From assembly GCA_027924585.1 (NCBI GenBank), contig BSBM01000140.1, positions 6,898,001-6,962,000 of the forward strand: 64,000 nt of DNA, given 5' to 3'. Both the position numbers and the translations under genes were made by a program. The notes beneath the pieces were generated by a model that worked only from the letters and a program-made list of their open reading frames with translations, was not told where the DNA came from and made no database searches. Position 1 is the first letter of the stretch. The number at the start of each line of letters is the position of its first letter. Origin of the DNA: Larix kaempferi. Its lineage: Eukaryota; Streptophyta; Pinopsida; Pinales; Pinaceae. This document shows positions 1 to 12,200 of the stretch, piece by piece.

Positions 1-249
1 TATGGATATTTTATGTTGCATATGCATTCTTATGATGTATGATAAATGTATCTGTAATGCATAGTGTTGGAAGTTGTTAATAGTTGAATCATACAACAAA
101 GACAACATACAGGGAAAGCAAGGAAATGGTGACCATAAACGATGCCCATGATGCTTATGAGCATGAGGAATATATTCTGGGAGAGAATGTGCAAGAAGCA
201 CATACTTAAATAGAATCCAATGGGAGAAGGAATCAAATAACTCCATGGA

Positions 250-1320
250 ACTTATTTGAAGCCATAGTGAGCTTCAATGAGAGATTTATGAAGGATCAGG
301 AAGAGCAACACCAACTCAATGTCTCCATCTTCCAGAGCCTCACTGATATGCATTAGCAGATAAGTATTGGGTCTAACCCAAGCAATGTGGGAAGAGAAGG
401 AAGAGATGCAGGTAGTCTCTCTAGAGGTCGTTCTAGGAAGAGGACTCCAAGCCCTAGAAGCAGTTCTGTGGGAAAAAATCATAGAACACCCTATCCAAGA
501 TCTCTTTCCAGCAGGTCATGTGACTTTAGAGACTCTCAGAGAAGTCTGAGGCATACTTCCAACAAGTTTGAAGGAATAAATAAATTCAGAGGGATATCGC
601 ATGGAGAATTTAGTAAGGAAAGGCCTCCCACATTTGATGTAGAAAGTAAGACTGGAAAAGCGACAGACGCATGGCTTCTTGGAATGAAGAAGTATTCCAG
701 AATGTATGATTATTCAAAAAATGAAAAGGCCATAGTTTCCATTTACAATCTAAATGGTAGAGCTTCAATTTGGTGGGAACACCTCATACAAGTGAATAAG
801 ATTGGTGAAAAGAGGATTAGGTGGGAGCAGTTTATGATAGGAGAAGTTCCTATTAGTTGGGTATTATAATAACATAAGGAAATAGTTCAATGAACTTAGG
901 TTGGGACAAAATTCTATGGAAGAACATGTCCACAAGTTTTTGTAACTTTTGAGGTATGTGGATTACATGAAGGATGAAAAGGTAAAGATCCAATGTTTCC
1001 TTGGTAATCTACCTCAAAATTTCAGAGATAGGACTGAGTTTGTCAATCCACCAAGTCTGGATGAAGCCATTAGGATGGAAATGAATTGCTATGAGAAGAG
1101 GAAGGCAAAATCAAAGGTCCATCCAGCATGGAAAGGAAAGCCAAATGGGATGTTTGAACAAAGGAAAAGTTGATTCAAGCCACCATTCAAAAATCAGCCA
1201 AGGAATTTTCACAGGGCCAGCAAGTAAGAAGTGGAAACAAACTAGCAGTAGCATCAAAAAGAACATCAAAAGGGCCAATTCAATGTTGGGGATGTGGAGG
1301 AAACAATGTGCTTAGAGAAT
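250..1320 (+). pseudogene. Element A gag (capsid and nucleocapsid), broken
   Basis: This encodes the structural protein that would coat the RNA of element A in virus-like particles. The frame opens near 250 with a Glu/Gln-rich stretch, is stopped by TAG at 354, then continues through a Ser/Arg-rich segment into the capsid core (about 630-835, with a WWEHL motif typical of plant gypsy gag). A frame change near 840 moves the rest into the 949-1173 frame (LRYVDYMKDEKVKIQCFLGNLP). A second shift near 1170 leads into the zinc knuckle at 1288-1330. That knuckle keeps the first two cysteines (CWGC), but Asn replaces the His and Phe replaces the last Cys, so it could not bind zinc. The true start is uncertain and may lie upstream. 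Confidence 0.75.
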
Positions 1321-1379
1321 TCCCACATCGGATGGAGAATCCAATAAGTTTGCACAACTTAGAAGGAGAAGCTACAGTG

Positions 1380-1970
1380 GTTTATATGTCAAGGGAAGCA
1401 CCTCGAAACTATGCAACATTGGATAATCATCAGGGAGACTATCAGTCGGCAGTGGTGGAAGTTGAAGGTAAGAATGCTAAGCAAACTATTTCTATTTTGA
1501 TTGAACCAGGATCTACTCATAGTTATGTGTCTCCTAAGGTGTTTGAAGGTTTTTATCTTAGTCAATTAAAGCATAGTAAGTCTTGGCTAGTTCAATTAGC
1601 CATAGGGACCAAGATAAAGGTGAGTGAAGTAGTGATGGAGTGCCCCATAGAATTGAATGGAATCCTCACAAAAGAAAATTTAAATGTACTACCATTAGGA
1701 TCTAATGATGCCCTAATAGGTATGGACTAGTTGGAAAGACATAGAGCCAAGATAGATCGCTATGAGAATGTGCTTGAATGCATCGATGGAGAGGGAAGAA
1801 CAAGGCTGGTAAGAGGAATTCCCAAGCAAGTTTCAGTAAGTCATATTTCAGCACTGCAGTTGAAAATGTTTTATAAGAAGGGTTTCCAATTATATGTAGT
1901 CCACATATCAGATTCATCAGAGGAAAAAGGGACCAAGGATACAATATTTTCTTCTATTGCATTATTTTAA
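1380..1970 (+). pseudogene. Element A retropepsin-like protease, broken
   Basis: This is the aspartic protease part of the pol polyprotein, which would cleave Gag-Pol during particle maturation. The active-site region reads LIEPGSTHSYVSP at about 1497-1535, where most gypsy elements have D-S-G-A/S-T-H; Glu-Pro replaces Asp-Ser, so the catalytic Asp is missing. The downstream hallmark DALIGMD is present at 1708-1727, followed directly by TAG (1728-1730) at the place relatives have Trp. The same frame runs on to 1970 through a protease-to-RT spacer. Family assignment is secure from order and motifs; activity is not expected. Confidence 0.75.
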
Positions 1971-1989
1971 GGATGTATTTCTAGATGAA

Positions 1990-3459
1990 GTGTCAGTACT
2001 TCCACCAAAGAGAGATATTCATTTTTCCATAAATCTTGTTCCACGGGAAACACCAATTTCCAAAACTCCTTATAGAATGAGCACCCCAGAATTGGTAGAG
2101 TTAAATATGTAGCTGCAAGAATTAATGGAAAAGGAGTATATCAGGATGAGTGTGTCTCCTTGGGAAACACCAATGTTATTTGTTAAGAAAAAGGATGGGA
2201 CATTAAGGTTGTGTATTGATTACAAGCATCTCAATAAAGTGACAATCAAGAATAAGTATCCATTTCCAAGAATTGATGATTTGTTTGATCAAATGAAGGA
2301 AGCTAAAGTGATTTCAAAAATTGACTTAAGGTCAGGCTATCATCAGGTGAGAATAAAAGAAGAAGACATTCACAAGACTACTTTCAAGACAAGATATGGC
2401 CATTATGAAATCACAGTGGTGCCATTTGGTCTTACCAATGCACCTTCTACATTCATGTGTCTCATGAATAGTGTCTTCAACAAATATTTGGATAATTTTG
2501 TGATTGTGTTCTTGGATGATATTCTTGTTTACTCAAAGAATGAAGAAGAGCATAATGAACATCTAAGAATGGTGTTGCAAGTTCTTAGAGAACACCAGCT
2601 ATATGCAAAGCTGAGCAAGTGTGACTTCTATCAAAGTAAGGTACAATATTAGGGTCATGTAATTTCAGAAGAAGGAATTGCAGTGGGTCCATAAAATATT
2701 GAAGCCATAATGGATTGGCCTACTCCAAAGAATGTTGCATATGTTAGATCTTTTATGGGTCTTGTAGGATATTGCAGAAGGTTCATTACAAGATTATCTA
2801 GAATAGCTCATCCAATTACATCATTGCAGAGGAAAAATATCAAGTTTGTATGCTCTGAAAAATGTGAGAAAATCTTTCAGCATCTAAAGGAATTGCTTAC
2901 CAGCGCTCCTATTTTGAAGATTGCAGATCCAAATAAATATTTTGTAGTGTGCACGGATGCTTGCATTGAAGGGATCGGTGGAGTTCTCATGCAAGAAGAA
3001 TTTGTAATTTTCTATGAGTCAAGTAAGTTAAAGGAACATGAGAAGAAATATGCCACACATGATTTAGAGATAACAACCATAGTTCATGCTCTCAAGAGAT
3101 GGAGACATTATCTATTGGGGAGAATATTTGAGCTCAGGACAGACCACATGAGCTTGGAATATTTGTTTGAACAACCAAATATGAGTGCTAGGAAAACTAG
3201 ATGGATGGAATTTCTTTGTGAATTTGATTTTGAAATTAAGCATGTCAAAGTTAAGGAGAATAAGGTTGCAGATGCTTTTAGAAGAAAATTTCATGTTGCA
3301 ACAGTGAGTATGTGTAAATCAGCTTTGAAGGAAAGAGTTCTCAAAGCTCAAACCAGTGATGAAGCTTACCTTGAAATCAAAGAAAAACTGCAGCAGGGAA
3401 ATGTGAATGGAAAGTGTGCAGGATATCACCTTGGTGAAGATGATGTTCTCATTTATTAG
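1990..3459 (+). pseudogene. Element A reverse transcriptase and RNase H, broken by stops
   Basis: The RT-RNase H part of pol copies element RNA to DNA and degrades the RNA strand. RT landmarks in order are [20 protein letters not shown] (about 2155-2215), [13 protein letters not shown] (about 2320-2355), [12 protein letters not shown] (about 2420-2450) and the catalytic FLDDILVYS (about 2510-2540), where the paired Asp are intact. RNase H begins at FVVCTDACIEGIGGVL (about 2941-2990) and continues through HDLEITTIVHALKRWRHYL and RTDHMSLEYL, so the acidic residues are largely retained. In-frame stops are TAG 2110, TAG 2650, TAA 2692 and TAG 3457. The frame is otherwise open, so decay here is mainly by point mutation. 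Confidence 0.85.
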
Positions 3460-4746
3460 ATTACCAGACTGTATATTCCAAATAGTACATATTTGAAGAG
3501 GCTAGTGATGGATGAGATACATCAAATGCCATATTCTGGACATCCAGGGTATTAGAAGACTATAACAGCAACAAGAAATCAGTACATTTGGCATGGAATG
3601 AAGAAGGACATAGAAAAGTACATTGCTAGATGTCAAAAGTGCCAACAAGACAAGGGATAACATAAACATCTAGCAGGATTGTTGCAACCTTTTCCCATTC
3701 CAGAGTGGAAGTGGGAAGTAATTTATATGGATTTTATAACAGGTCTTCCAATGACAGTGAGGAAGCATGATTCAATCATGGTAGTGGTGGAAAAGCTCTC
3801 AAACGTAGCTCACTTCATTCCATTCAAGTCCACTCATAAGACCAATGATATAGAAAATATCTTCATGAATGAGATATTCAGATTGCATGGATTTCCCAAG
3901 GCAATAATTTCAGATCATATACAAATTTCACATCCAATTTTTGGAAGGGATTATTCCAGGAATTAGGGACTTAGTTGAATTTTAGTACAACATATCATGC
4001 TCAAATGGATGGTCAGACTGAGAGGGTGAATCAAATTCTTGAAGACATGCTGAGGATGTATGTGATGGATAAACCATCCAAGTGGAAGACTACCTACACT
4101 TGTTAGAATTTGCATACAACAATGGATATCAAGCACTTTTGGGAATGAGTCCTTTTGAGGTATTGTATGGTAATGGATGCAAGAATCCAGTGAACAAAGT
4201 AGTGCTTGGACCAAAGATGATCAGGGAGATGGAACAAGAGATTGTTAAAATTAGGTAGAACTTGAAGGAAGCTTAGAACAGGAGAATGAGTTATGCTAAT
4301 TTGAAAAGAGTGCATAAGGAGTTTTAGATTGGAGACCATGTTTACTTAAGAGTGAAGGCAAGGAAAATTTCCCTAAAGTTGGGGAGTTGTGCCAAGATGG
4401 CACCAAGATATTGTGGAACATTTGAAGTCCTTGATAGGATAGGTCCAGCTATATATAGGATTCAATTGCTTGCTAATATGAGAGTTCATAATGTTTTCCA
4501 TGTCTCTTTGCTTAAGAAATATGTACATGATCCTAATCACATAATTGATTGGCATGTGATACAGGTGGAACCCAATGGAGAGTTCCAAGTGGAGCCTATG
4601 TGAATCCTTTCCAAGAAGGTCACTTTGCTACAAAACAGAGCCATCAGAAAGGTGAACGTGCAATGGAAGCACCTTAGTCCCGAAGAGGCTACATGGGAGC
4701 TAGAGGATGCAATGAGAGAGGCATTCCCATTTTTTTTTCAGTTTTG
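3460..4746 (+). pseudogene. Element A integrase and chromodomain, broken
   Basis: Integrase would insert the cDNA copy into the genome, and the chromodomain would guide it to chromatin. The N-terminal zinc-binding region appears at 3520-3660 (H..H spacing and the CQKCQQDKG motif). The catalytic core starts at YMDFITGLPM (about 3724) with the second Asp in AIISDH (about 3901-3918) and the Glu in GQTERVNQ (about 4014-4035). Stops lie at TAG 3553, TAA 3658, TAG 4256, TAG 4274 and TAG 4325, with a frameshift near 4100. The C-terminal part (4352-4603) carries HNVFHVSLLKKYV, and the chromodomain follows at about 4640-4735 (VQWKHLSPEEATWELE), ending at a stop just before the polypurine tract. Confidence 0.85.
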
Positions 4747-4770
4747 AGAACACCGATGACAGTGTTATTC

Positions 4771-4850
4771 TAAGGGGGAGGGAATTATAACATCCCCATT
4801 TTGACCCATAGGGTTTATTGCCTTCAATGCAAATATTGTATACATGCAAT
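4771..4850 (+). repeat. Element A polypurine tract and first part of its 3' LTR
   Basis: A purine run (TAAGGGGGAGGGAAT, 4771-4785) that would prime plus-strand DNA synthesis abuts the LTR start at 4786. The LTR begins TATAACATCCCCATTTTGACC; the expected TG terminus is TA, a single G-to-A change compared with the relative element C (TGTAATACCCCATTTTGACC). The LTR is interrupted after 4850 by element B, with the duplicated target GCAAT at 4846-4850 and 24785-24789. Confidence 0.8.
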
Positions 4851-5319
4851 TGTTCGGGTACACAGGGTACTACCAAAGGACCGAACACCAAGAGCAACCA
4901 CTTCACACAAACAGATCATAGATCAACACACCGATGTTTTGACGTGGTTTAAACCCTCTTGAGGGAAACACTCCACGGCCACGGCCAAATAGCTTCTACG
5001 GGAGAATTTATTATGCAAAGAAAGAAAGTTACAAATGAGCTTCTCATAATCGATCAACTAAACAATGACCCTCCATGCTCTTTAAATAGAGATCATGGAC
5101 CAATCGGGTGTTAAGCCACGGATCAAGGTTAGGTTTGATCTAAGAGAAGTTGAGCCGTTGGATCACTCTATGTCGGAAACATATCGTGACCGTCGGATTA
5201 AGTATTTACAAATGCATACTAATGCATACTAAAGAAACACACTATCCCTAATGGATATATTACACAAGTTGATCTTAACTAACTCCTAAGTGTCTAAATA
5301 TCCTAACATCCCCCCTTAA
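4851..5319 (-). repeat. Element B 3' LTR with polypurine tract
   Basis: The left LTR is 4851-5308. On the minus strand it is preceded by the polypurine tract TTAAGGGGGGA (5309-5319 on the plus strand, reverse complement). A TATA-like TATTTAAA lies on the minus strand at 5081-5088, with the matching site at 24557-24564 in the other LTR; it is the likely core promoter. Confidence 0.9.
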
Positions 5320-5363
5320 GAACAACTTGGGATAGGATTGAAGGATTTACAAAAGTGACACTA

Positions 5364-6551
5364 TTAGGAGAAGGAAGGAGGCATTAGAGATCCCCCCTTA
5401 ATGACAAGTTCCTGAACTCCTAACATAGATCGAAGTTTAGAAAACTTCGCTTCTGTAAGAGACTTGGTGAAGATGTCTGCAACTTGATCATCTATAGGGC
5501 AAAAGAGCACTTCAAGAACCCGATCATGAACAAGATTTCTGATGAAGTGCATATGTAGTTCAATGTGTTTGCTGCGTTGATGTAGAACTGGATCTTTGGC
5601 AAGCTTGATGGCACTTTGATTGTCACACCAAAGTGGAGTAGGCTGCTGCTGCTCGAATCCAAACTCTGAAAGGATCTGTCGAAGCCATAAAGCTTCCTGA
5701 CTGGCATTAACTGCTGCTCGATATTCTGCCTCTGCTGAAGAAAGAGCAAGAGCTTGTTGTTTCTTACAAGCCCAAGTAATAGGTCCAGATCCCAGGCTGA
5801 AAACATAACCTGCAGTAGACTTCCGATCATCAGGATCGCCGGCCCAATCTGAATCAGTGAAACCAACCAACAAAGGTTTCCCCCCTGTACTGTAATGAAT
5901 CCCAAACTGAACTGTACCTCGAATATATCGAAGTATTCTTTTAGCTGCTTTCCAGTGAATTTCATGAGGTGTCTGCATATAACGGGCAACACGACCAACG
6001 GCAAAGGAAAGGTCAGGACGGGAATGAGTCAAGTATAAGAGACTACCAACAAGCTGACGATACAAGGTGGCATCGAATTCAGGTGAAGTACAAGTGGCAA
6101 AAAGTTTGACTCCAGACTGGAAGGGAGAGGGGGCTGGTGTACAATCTTCCATGTGAAAGCGACAAAGAAGGTCACAAGCATACTTAGACTGAGAAAGAAA
6201 GATTCCTTCTTTGGTTTGCAGAACTTGGAGACCAAGAAAATAATGCAAATGTCCTAAGTCTGACATTTCAAAAGTTTGTTTAAGACTGGATTTCACATGG
6301 GTTATAAGCTTAGGGTCACTACCAGTAAGAATAAGGTCATCAACATATAGAACAAGTATGATGAGATGGTTTCCTACTTTCTTGGTATAGACATTGGGGT
6401 CAGAATGGCATCTAGAAAAACCAGTGTCAAGGAGAAAGTTATCCATTTTGGCATACCAAGCTCTAGGAGCTTGCTTAAGGCCATATAAGGATTTCTTAAG
6501 GCGGCAGACAAGGCTAGAGTTATTCTGAACATAGCCAGGAGGTTGTTCCAT
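5364..6551 (-). pseudogene. Element B reverse transcriptase (C-terminal part) and RNase H
   Basis: This is an open frame of 395 codons covering the catalytic half of copia-type RT and the whole RNase H. The RT signature KSLYGLKQAPRAWY is at residues 19-32, the catalytic YVDD is at about residues 69-72 and is intact, and RLVGSLLYLTHSRPDLSFAV follows. RNase H retains its acidic residues in GFTDSDWAGD, SSAEAEYRA and LWCDNQSAI, the conserved His region HQRSKHIELHMHFIR, and the terminal VADIFTKSL motif. The apparent Met start is internal: the frame is separated from the preceding RT segment by a one-base deletion near 6560, where the frame of HGDLQ breaks just before MEQPPGY. This piece looks functional apart from that frameshift. 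Confidence 0.92.
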
Positions 6552-7599
6552 GTAAATTTCCTCTGTAAATCACCATGTAAGAAGGAAGACTTGACATCCA
6601 TTTGATGGACTTCCCAGTTGTGTAAGGCTGCAAGGGAAAGAACAAGGCGGATGGAGTTCATTTTGGCGACGGGAGCAAAGGTTTCATTGTAGTCAATCCC
6701 TTCAACCTGGGAAAAACCTTTGGCAACTAACCTTGCCTTAAGTCTTTCAACACTTCCATCTGATGCATACTTAGTTCTATAGACCCATTTACATCTGACA
6801 AGTTTTCTTCCTTTTGGAAGAGGTACAAGATCCCAAGTATCGTTCGTCATTAAGGAACGATATTCTTCATCCATGGTTGCATCCCAATCTGGATTCCCTG
6901 AAGCTTCTGCAAAAGTTTCTGGATCATGATTCTCAGAAACTTGATCCAAAAGAGAAGAGGCTTGCTGAAACTGAGAACGTGTTCGACGTTGATCTCTAGG
7001 ATCACCGGCAAGATCACCAGCTGCTTCACATGTTGAACGGACCCATCGAGGAAGCACTTGTGCTGGTGCAACTGGAGGAACATGAGCAGGCGGAGGTGGA
7101 TTTTCATCCTCACTGTCATCATCAGAAACTGGAGTTGGAAACCTGTCAAGGAAGTTGGAAGAAGAAGAAGGCACAAACGCCGAATCAGGCTCGCAGGCCA
7201 AAGATGGCACACTCGCCGAGTTAGGCTCGCAGGCCAAGATATTTTCATCAAATTTAACATCTCTTCTAATGATTATAGCATGAGAAGGTGGTTGAAGAAG
7301 TCTATAACCTTTTACATCTTCAGAATATCCAACAAATATGCACTTTTCACTTTTAGGCTGCAATGCTTTCCGTTTTTCATCCGGAATGTGAGCCCACGCT
7401 TCACTACCAAACACACGAAAGTGACTTACATCAGGTTTAATTTTACTCCATGCTTCTTCCGGTGTTATACCTTGTAATGCTTTTGTAGGGGTGCGATTAA
7501 CTATGTAATTTGCACAATTTATGGCTTCAGCCCAAAATTGAAGACTTAGTCCCTTAGATTGGATCATACAATTAGCAATTTCTTTTAAAGTGTGGTTCT
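6552..7599 (-). pseudogene. Element B integrase C-terminus and RT N-terminal part
   Basis: This resumes element B's polyprotein after the insertion of C. The first codons continue integrase, followed by FWAEAINCANYIVNRTPTKAL (7465-7540 region) and the plant copia integrase C-terminal block FRVFGSEAWAHIPDEKR. An acidic, Pro-rich linker follows. RT begins at WDATMDEEYRSL and continues through KWVYRTKYASDGSVERLKAR, LVAKGFSQVEGIDY and ETFAPVAKMNSIRLVLSLAA. The frame is lost at about 6560 by a one-base deletion inside the LHGDLQ block. No other stop is seen. The junction with C at 7595-7599 is the target duplication GTTCT. Confidence 0.9.
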
Positions 7600-9242
7600 T
7601 GTAACGTCCCCTTCCATCGTCAAATGCAGGGAAGGAAACATTAACAACACACCGGGGCTTTTGGTAGACTTAGCCCCAATATTAAATTACCCATAAATTC
7701 ATAACAATTAAAAACTTCTATATGCAGATTCATCTCAATATAAACACAGCGGAATAAACATACTAACAAGCACACAACCAGTAATGCCTAACATATATAC
7801 ATATATATATATATCACAGCGGGGGATGATTCAGCATATAGAGACTCAATCTCATTACAATACCATGCATGGATTCCAAATTAAGATAATCAACTCATTT
7901 CATTAAACATGGACAACTTAACATATTGCAGAACACAAAATGCAAATAATTTATAATACACAGAACACTTATCTTGAGAAGTAGATGTCCAACGACTGGC
8001 TACGTGAGAGCAACGTTCCACCCAACCATAGATCTCTGTCCAGCCTATATTCTTTCAGCTGAGAGATCACCCCCGAGCTGGGCTGTGTATCCACTAAGGA
8101 GGAACTAGCTGGGCTCACTCACAGCCATGGTTTCGGTCATCAGCTATGCTAAGCCAACACACCGTTGGGTTTATCAAGCATACAAATGACAAATGAGGAG
8201 GATGCTAAGCCAGTGAGCTCAACCACAGAGCTACAGGCATCTCAAATGAACTCAGCAGTCATGGCACCCACAATACCTACCGCACCCCACACAAGGAAGG
8301 TCCCCTTCTCTGCTGCACAGTCCCTCAGGCGTCCCTTCCCTCCAGTGCTCTTCAGGGTGGGCATAGAAAGGTCCAGCTGCTAATTCCTTGAGATTCTAGC
8401 CTTCACTGGGTTTATCAAGCAAACCAAACCTCTGCTCAGTCATTCACACTTGGATTTCTCACAGTTCTGTTATCCAATAACTCAATCCCGTCACTTCATT
8501 TCTGGGCTGTAAAAACTGGGATTTCCAATGGATTTCGGGGTAGCTAATGCTCCCAAATTCACCCCAAGGTTCATACCAATGGATCCCCCATTGGATTTCA
8601 CTGTCCGATGCCAAATCTGGGCGTTCTTGGCTCTTCAAAACGCGGGTTCTTTCAAAGTCGCGATTTCTGGTTTTGCTCTCTGCTGGCAATTCGTTTTTGG
8701 ATGGAAAATGGTGCTGGTAAGTTTTCCAATGGAATGGGGATGAGGAAGAAGCAACATCCATGAGGTAGAGTGGCTTGTGGTACAAGAAAACAGAGCCCAT
8801 ACTCTGCCATACGAATTTCTGGACTGCCCATGCTCCATTGAAGCCATGGACTGAAATCCTGAACCACTTCCTTACAACAGAATTAAATGTCATCAAGGAA
8901 AGTCAAATGGGTTCTCAAGGTGACATATGGCAGCCTATGGTTCAATCCCATAGCCCCCTCACCACTCCCTAGTGGATACACATAGCCCCTTCTCATTCGT
9001 TGCTCCCATAGCCAGTTTTGGAATTTTATATTGCATGATGTTTATTTACATCCTTTTTACAATTTCCATGGCTTAAGAGCACATGGGCATCAAAATATCA
9101 ATGCTTGCCTTTTAAATCAAAATTCAGGCTTTCACTAGCGGGGCCTTGGCCTTGAGCTCCACGCTAGAAAAACATACATCACATGTACACATTATTTACA
9201 TTAAACGCTAACATATCCTAAGGGTCAAAATGGGGTATTACA
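7600..9242 (-). repeat. Element C 3' LTR
   Basis: 1643 bp, TG to CA, nearly identical to 15856-17498. It includes an (AT)n tract with ATATATACATATATATAT near 7793-7815. The moderate-length frames inside it (for example 8165-8383 plus and 8459-8896 minus) appear in both LTR copies and show no known domain, so I do not call them genes. Confidence 0.93.
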
Positions 9243-9257
9243 ATCCCCTCTCCCTTA
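9243..9257 (-). other. Element C polypurine tract
   Basis: The minus-strand purine run directly upstream of the 3' LTR (reverse complement of ATCCCCTCTCCCTTA). The bases just upstream, rich in ACACCGAGGACGGTGTTATT on the minus strand, match the equivalent stretch before A's tract at about 4748-4770, tying the two families together. Confidence 0.85.
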
Positions 9258-12200
9258 GAATAACACCGTCCTCGGTGTTCCAAGACTTAGGTACACATAT
9301 ACAATTTACACATGTCCAAAACTTCAAAAACTTTGCAAATCTGCCCTGCATTCTGTTCTTTACTTTGAACTTTCAGGACCAAGTCCTTTGATTTTCACGA
9401 GCTGCTCCTGCTGATTCGGATCTTCCAGCTCATCCGTAAGTCTGAAAACTTTATGGATGCTACCCTCTTGAGGTTCATCTCGTTCTGCTGCTTTTGCATC
9501 TTGAGCAACTCTCCAATATTTTCTTGGGTCTTGGCAATTGTTTGAAGAAGACTTCCAGCCAATTCTAATAGCCTATGGTCTGCTGCCATGGTCATTGTGC
9601 ACAGCTGGTTCTCACTTGGCTCACAAGCAACACTTGCTCATAACAACTGCAACCAAATGATTTAATTTCCACCTGTGAAATTCATCATTACAATTATCAT
9701 TAGGCCAAGCATAACCCAAACATAAAAAAAAATCAGTCAATGGTTTTTCCCCAATTGACATGGAGGTCCCATGCTCTATTCATGAGACTTTCACACTTTC
9801 CATGCTTTTCCAGCATACACATGAATTCTTTCATGTTCATCCATTCACGTTAAATTAACTACTTCAGCATTCACAATTTATTTCAAGCAAATAAACACAC
9901 TCTACTTTTAGCCATACATGCATTCAACAATTTTCTGTGTTTATAAATGCATCAATAAAAAGGAAAGAGAGAGCAGTAAGAGTTTCTTCTCTTAGTCTTG
10001 TTCCATTCTGGAACCCACACCACCACGGTGGTTTTCATGCTCCTAGTCTCTTTCACCTCAACGTGAATGCTTGACCTACCCTTCTTGGCTATGAAACTTA
10101 ATGTCTATGGTCTATTTCAGACCTCTCAACCATGGAGTCCCTCCACATGGTTTATCTACAACTCTTGGCTGCTAGGACTCACACAGTCCCACTAGCCCCA
10201 TCTTTCCATTACTGCTCATGCTGAGCTCTTTAGGACGGTTACATGTCCACATGCATCCTTAAGATGCTTTCATAGTCATTGCTTCCAGCAATACCTACAC
10301 TCAAACATTGAATTAATTCACATGTTTGGTTTATTTTCATAGGAAATCATAACCAAATCATATACACATGTATATTCATAAGCAAGAAATTACAAGATAA
10401 CCAAATAATTATCTGCATTAGATGTCTTCACTTTATTCCATAGGGTCCTTCTTTGCTTTACAAGCCTTGGATCTCCTATGGGTATAATAACGAATGTTGG
10501 GATAGCACGCAGGCTACTCCTCAACATCAAATAACCTTGTATGTTTGGCCAGCACGCATGCTGCTCCAAATCACCAATAATCTTGCATGTTTGGCCAGCG
10601 CACAGGCTGCTCCACAACATCAAATAGTCTTGCATGTTTGGCCAGCGCACAGGCTGCTCCACAACATCAAATAGTCTTACATGTTTGGCCAGTGCACAGG
10701 CTGCTCCACAACATCAAATAGTCTTACATGTTTGGCCAGCGCACAGGCTGCTCCACAACATCAATTAATCAATGCTCAACCAGCCACTCTCTGGATTTAC
10801 CAAGCAAATTTTAGTTCTTTCAGGGTCCTTTCTTCCTGCATGACCAAGGTTTCCAACAAAGAAACAATAGTGCATCAGCTTAACTGTTACAAGACTTATA
10901 CTTGTAATCTTCATTATTCCAAACAAGAAATAAATGAAATTGAATACTTATCTGTATTGTGCATTTCTTCTCTGGTCCACAGGGTCCTGCTTTTACTTTA
11001 TAAGCCTTGGGATCCTCCTGCAGACTAGGATGTTTGGCCAGCACGCAGGCTGCTCCAAATCATCAAATAATTAATGCCCTACCAGTACACCTTCACGCCA
11101 ACTGGGTTTACCAAGCATTTGGTGGTGCCCAACCAGTCCCATACCTGGTTGGCCCTCTCCATTGCCGAGCCAGCACATACGTCTGGGTCATCGGCCAATG
11201 GAAGGTAACTGCGCCACCGACCATTACAGGTCAAGGCTCCACTACCCTTTGCCTTAGGCTTGCATCAGCCTTTCACATGTATCACAATCCCTCAATGCGC
11301 ATAACAATTCTTCACCCACACAAGGGTGGCACTTCTTCTCTTGTGTAAGCCGGTGGTTCCATTAAGGAATTATTTAGGTGACTTTCTTAACTGCAGGCTA
11401 TCATGGCCCCATGATACCCACTCACCCTACACAAGGGTTACCACTGCTCATACAGTCCTCTTGAGTATTCTTTTCTTCACTTTTCCCTTTAATGTGCAGC
11501 ACTGAATTTCATATGTATAATCTGTCAACACCAAATGGATAGCAAGCTCATTAGTATTGCTGCTCTAGAACTGTAAACATATTTCATAACATTCACTATC
11601 CAACCTTGAAACACCAGGAATGCGTCCATTCCCTTAAGGCGTAGTCAATATTGGCATCCCTAACATAACTCAGCACCAGAAAGGCGTGCACTCCTTACTG
11701 ATGTGAACTATGAAGGTCCTAATCATACTTCAAGCAGTCTGCCATAATGGAAATCAAATCAAAACATGCTCTGCATATTAACTCTAATAATTAGACATGC
11801 ATGTATGTATATATATGTATATCATTCAGGGTTTATGGAACACTTATCCATTTGCAGATGTTATTTCTCTTCTTTAATGAGGAATGGGGGCTCCTTATCT
11901 GAGTTGACAGTCCCTCGGTTTGCCATCCCAATTCCTTTTGATGTTACATGCCTCTCACATGTCTTACTGACATAATCTTCACCATCTCACTCATATTGTT
12001 TACCAATCATGTAGTGCAGATGAGACATTAATAATGTCTTATGGCGTTTCACCTGAAACCCATTTTCAAATCATGGAATCCCTTCCCATGAAGTTTGGCT
12101 TCTGCAGGACCTCTCTCTCTCGGTCTTACTGCAATGTGTCTCCCTTGCACACTTATTAAACAGCCAAACAATCAGCAACATTTAACAATACCATTCAAAT

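Noticed and set aside
8459-8896. A 145-codon minus-strand frame, repeated at 16715-17152
   Set aside because: Both copies are inside the LTRs of element C and identical because the LTRs are; no known domain, and LTRs of this family in A do not keep the frame.
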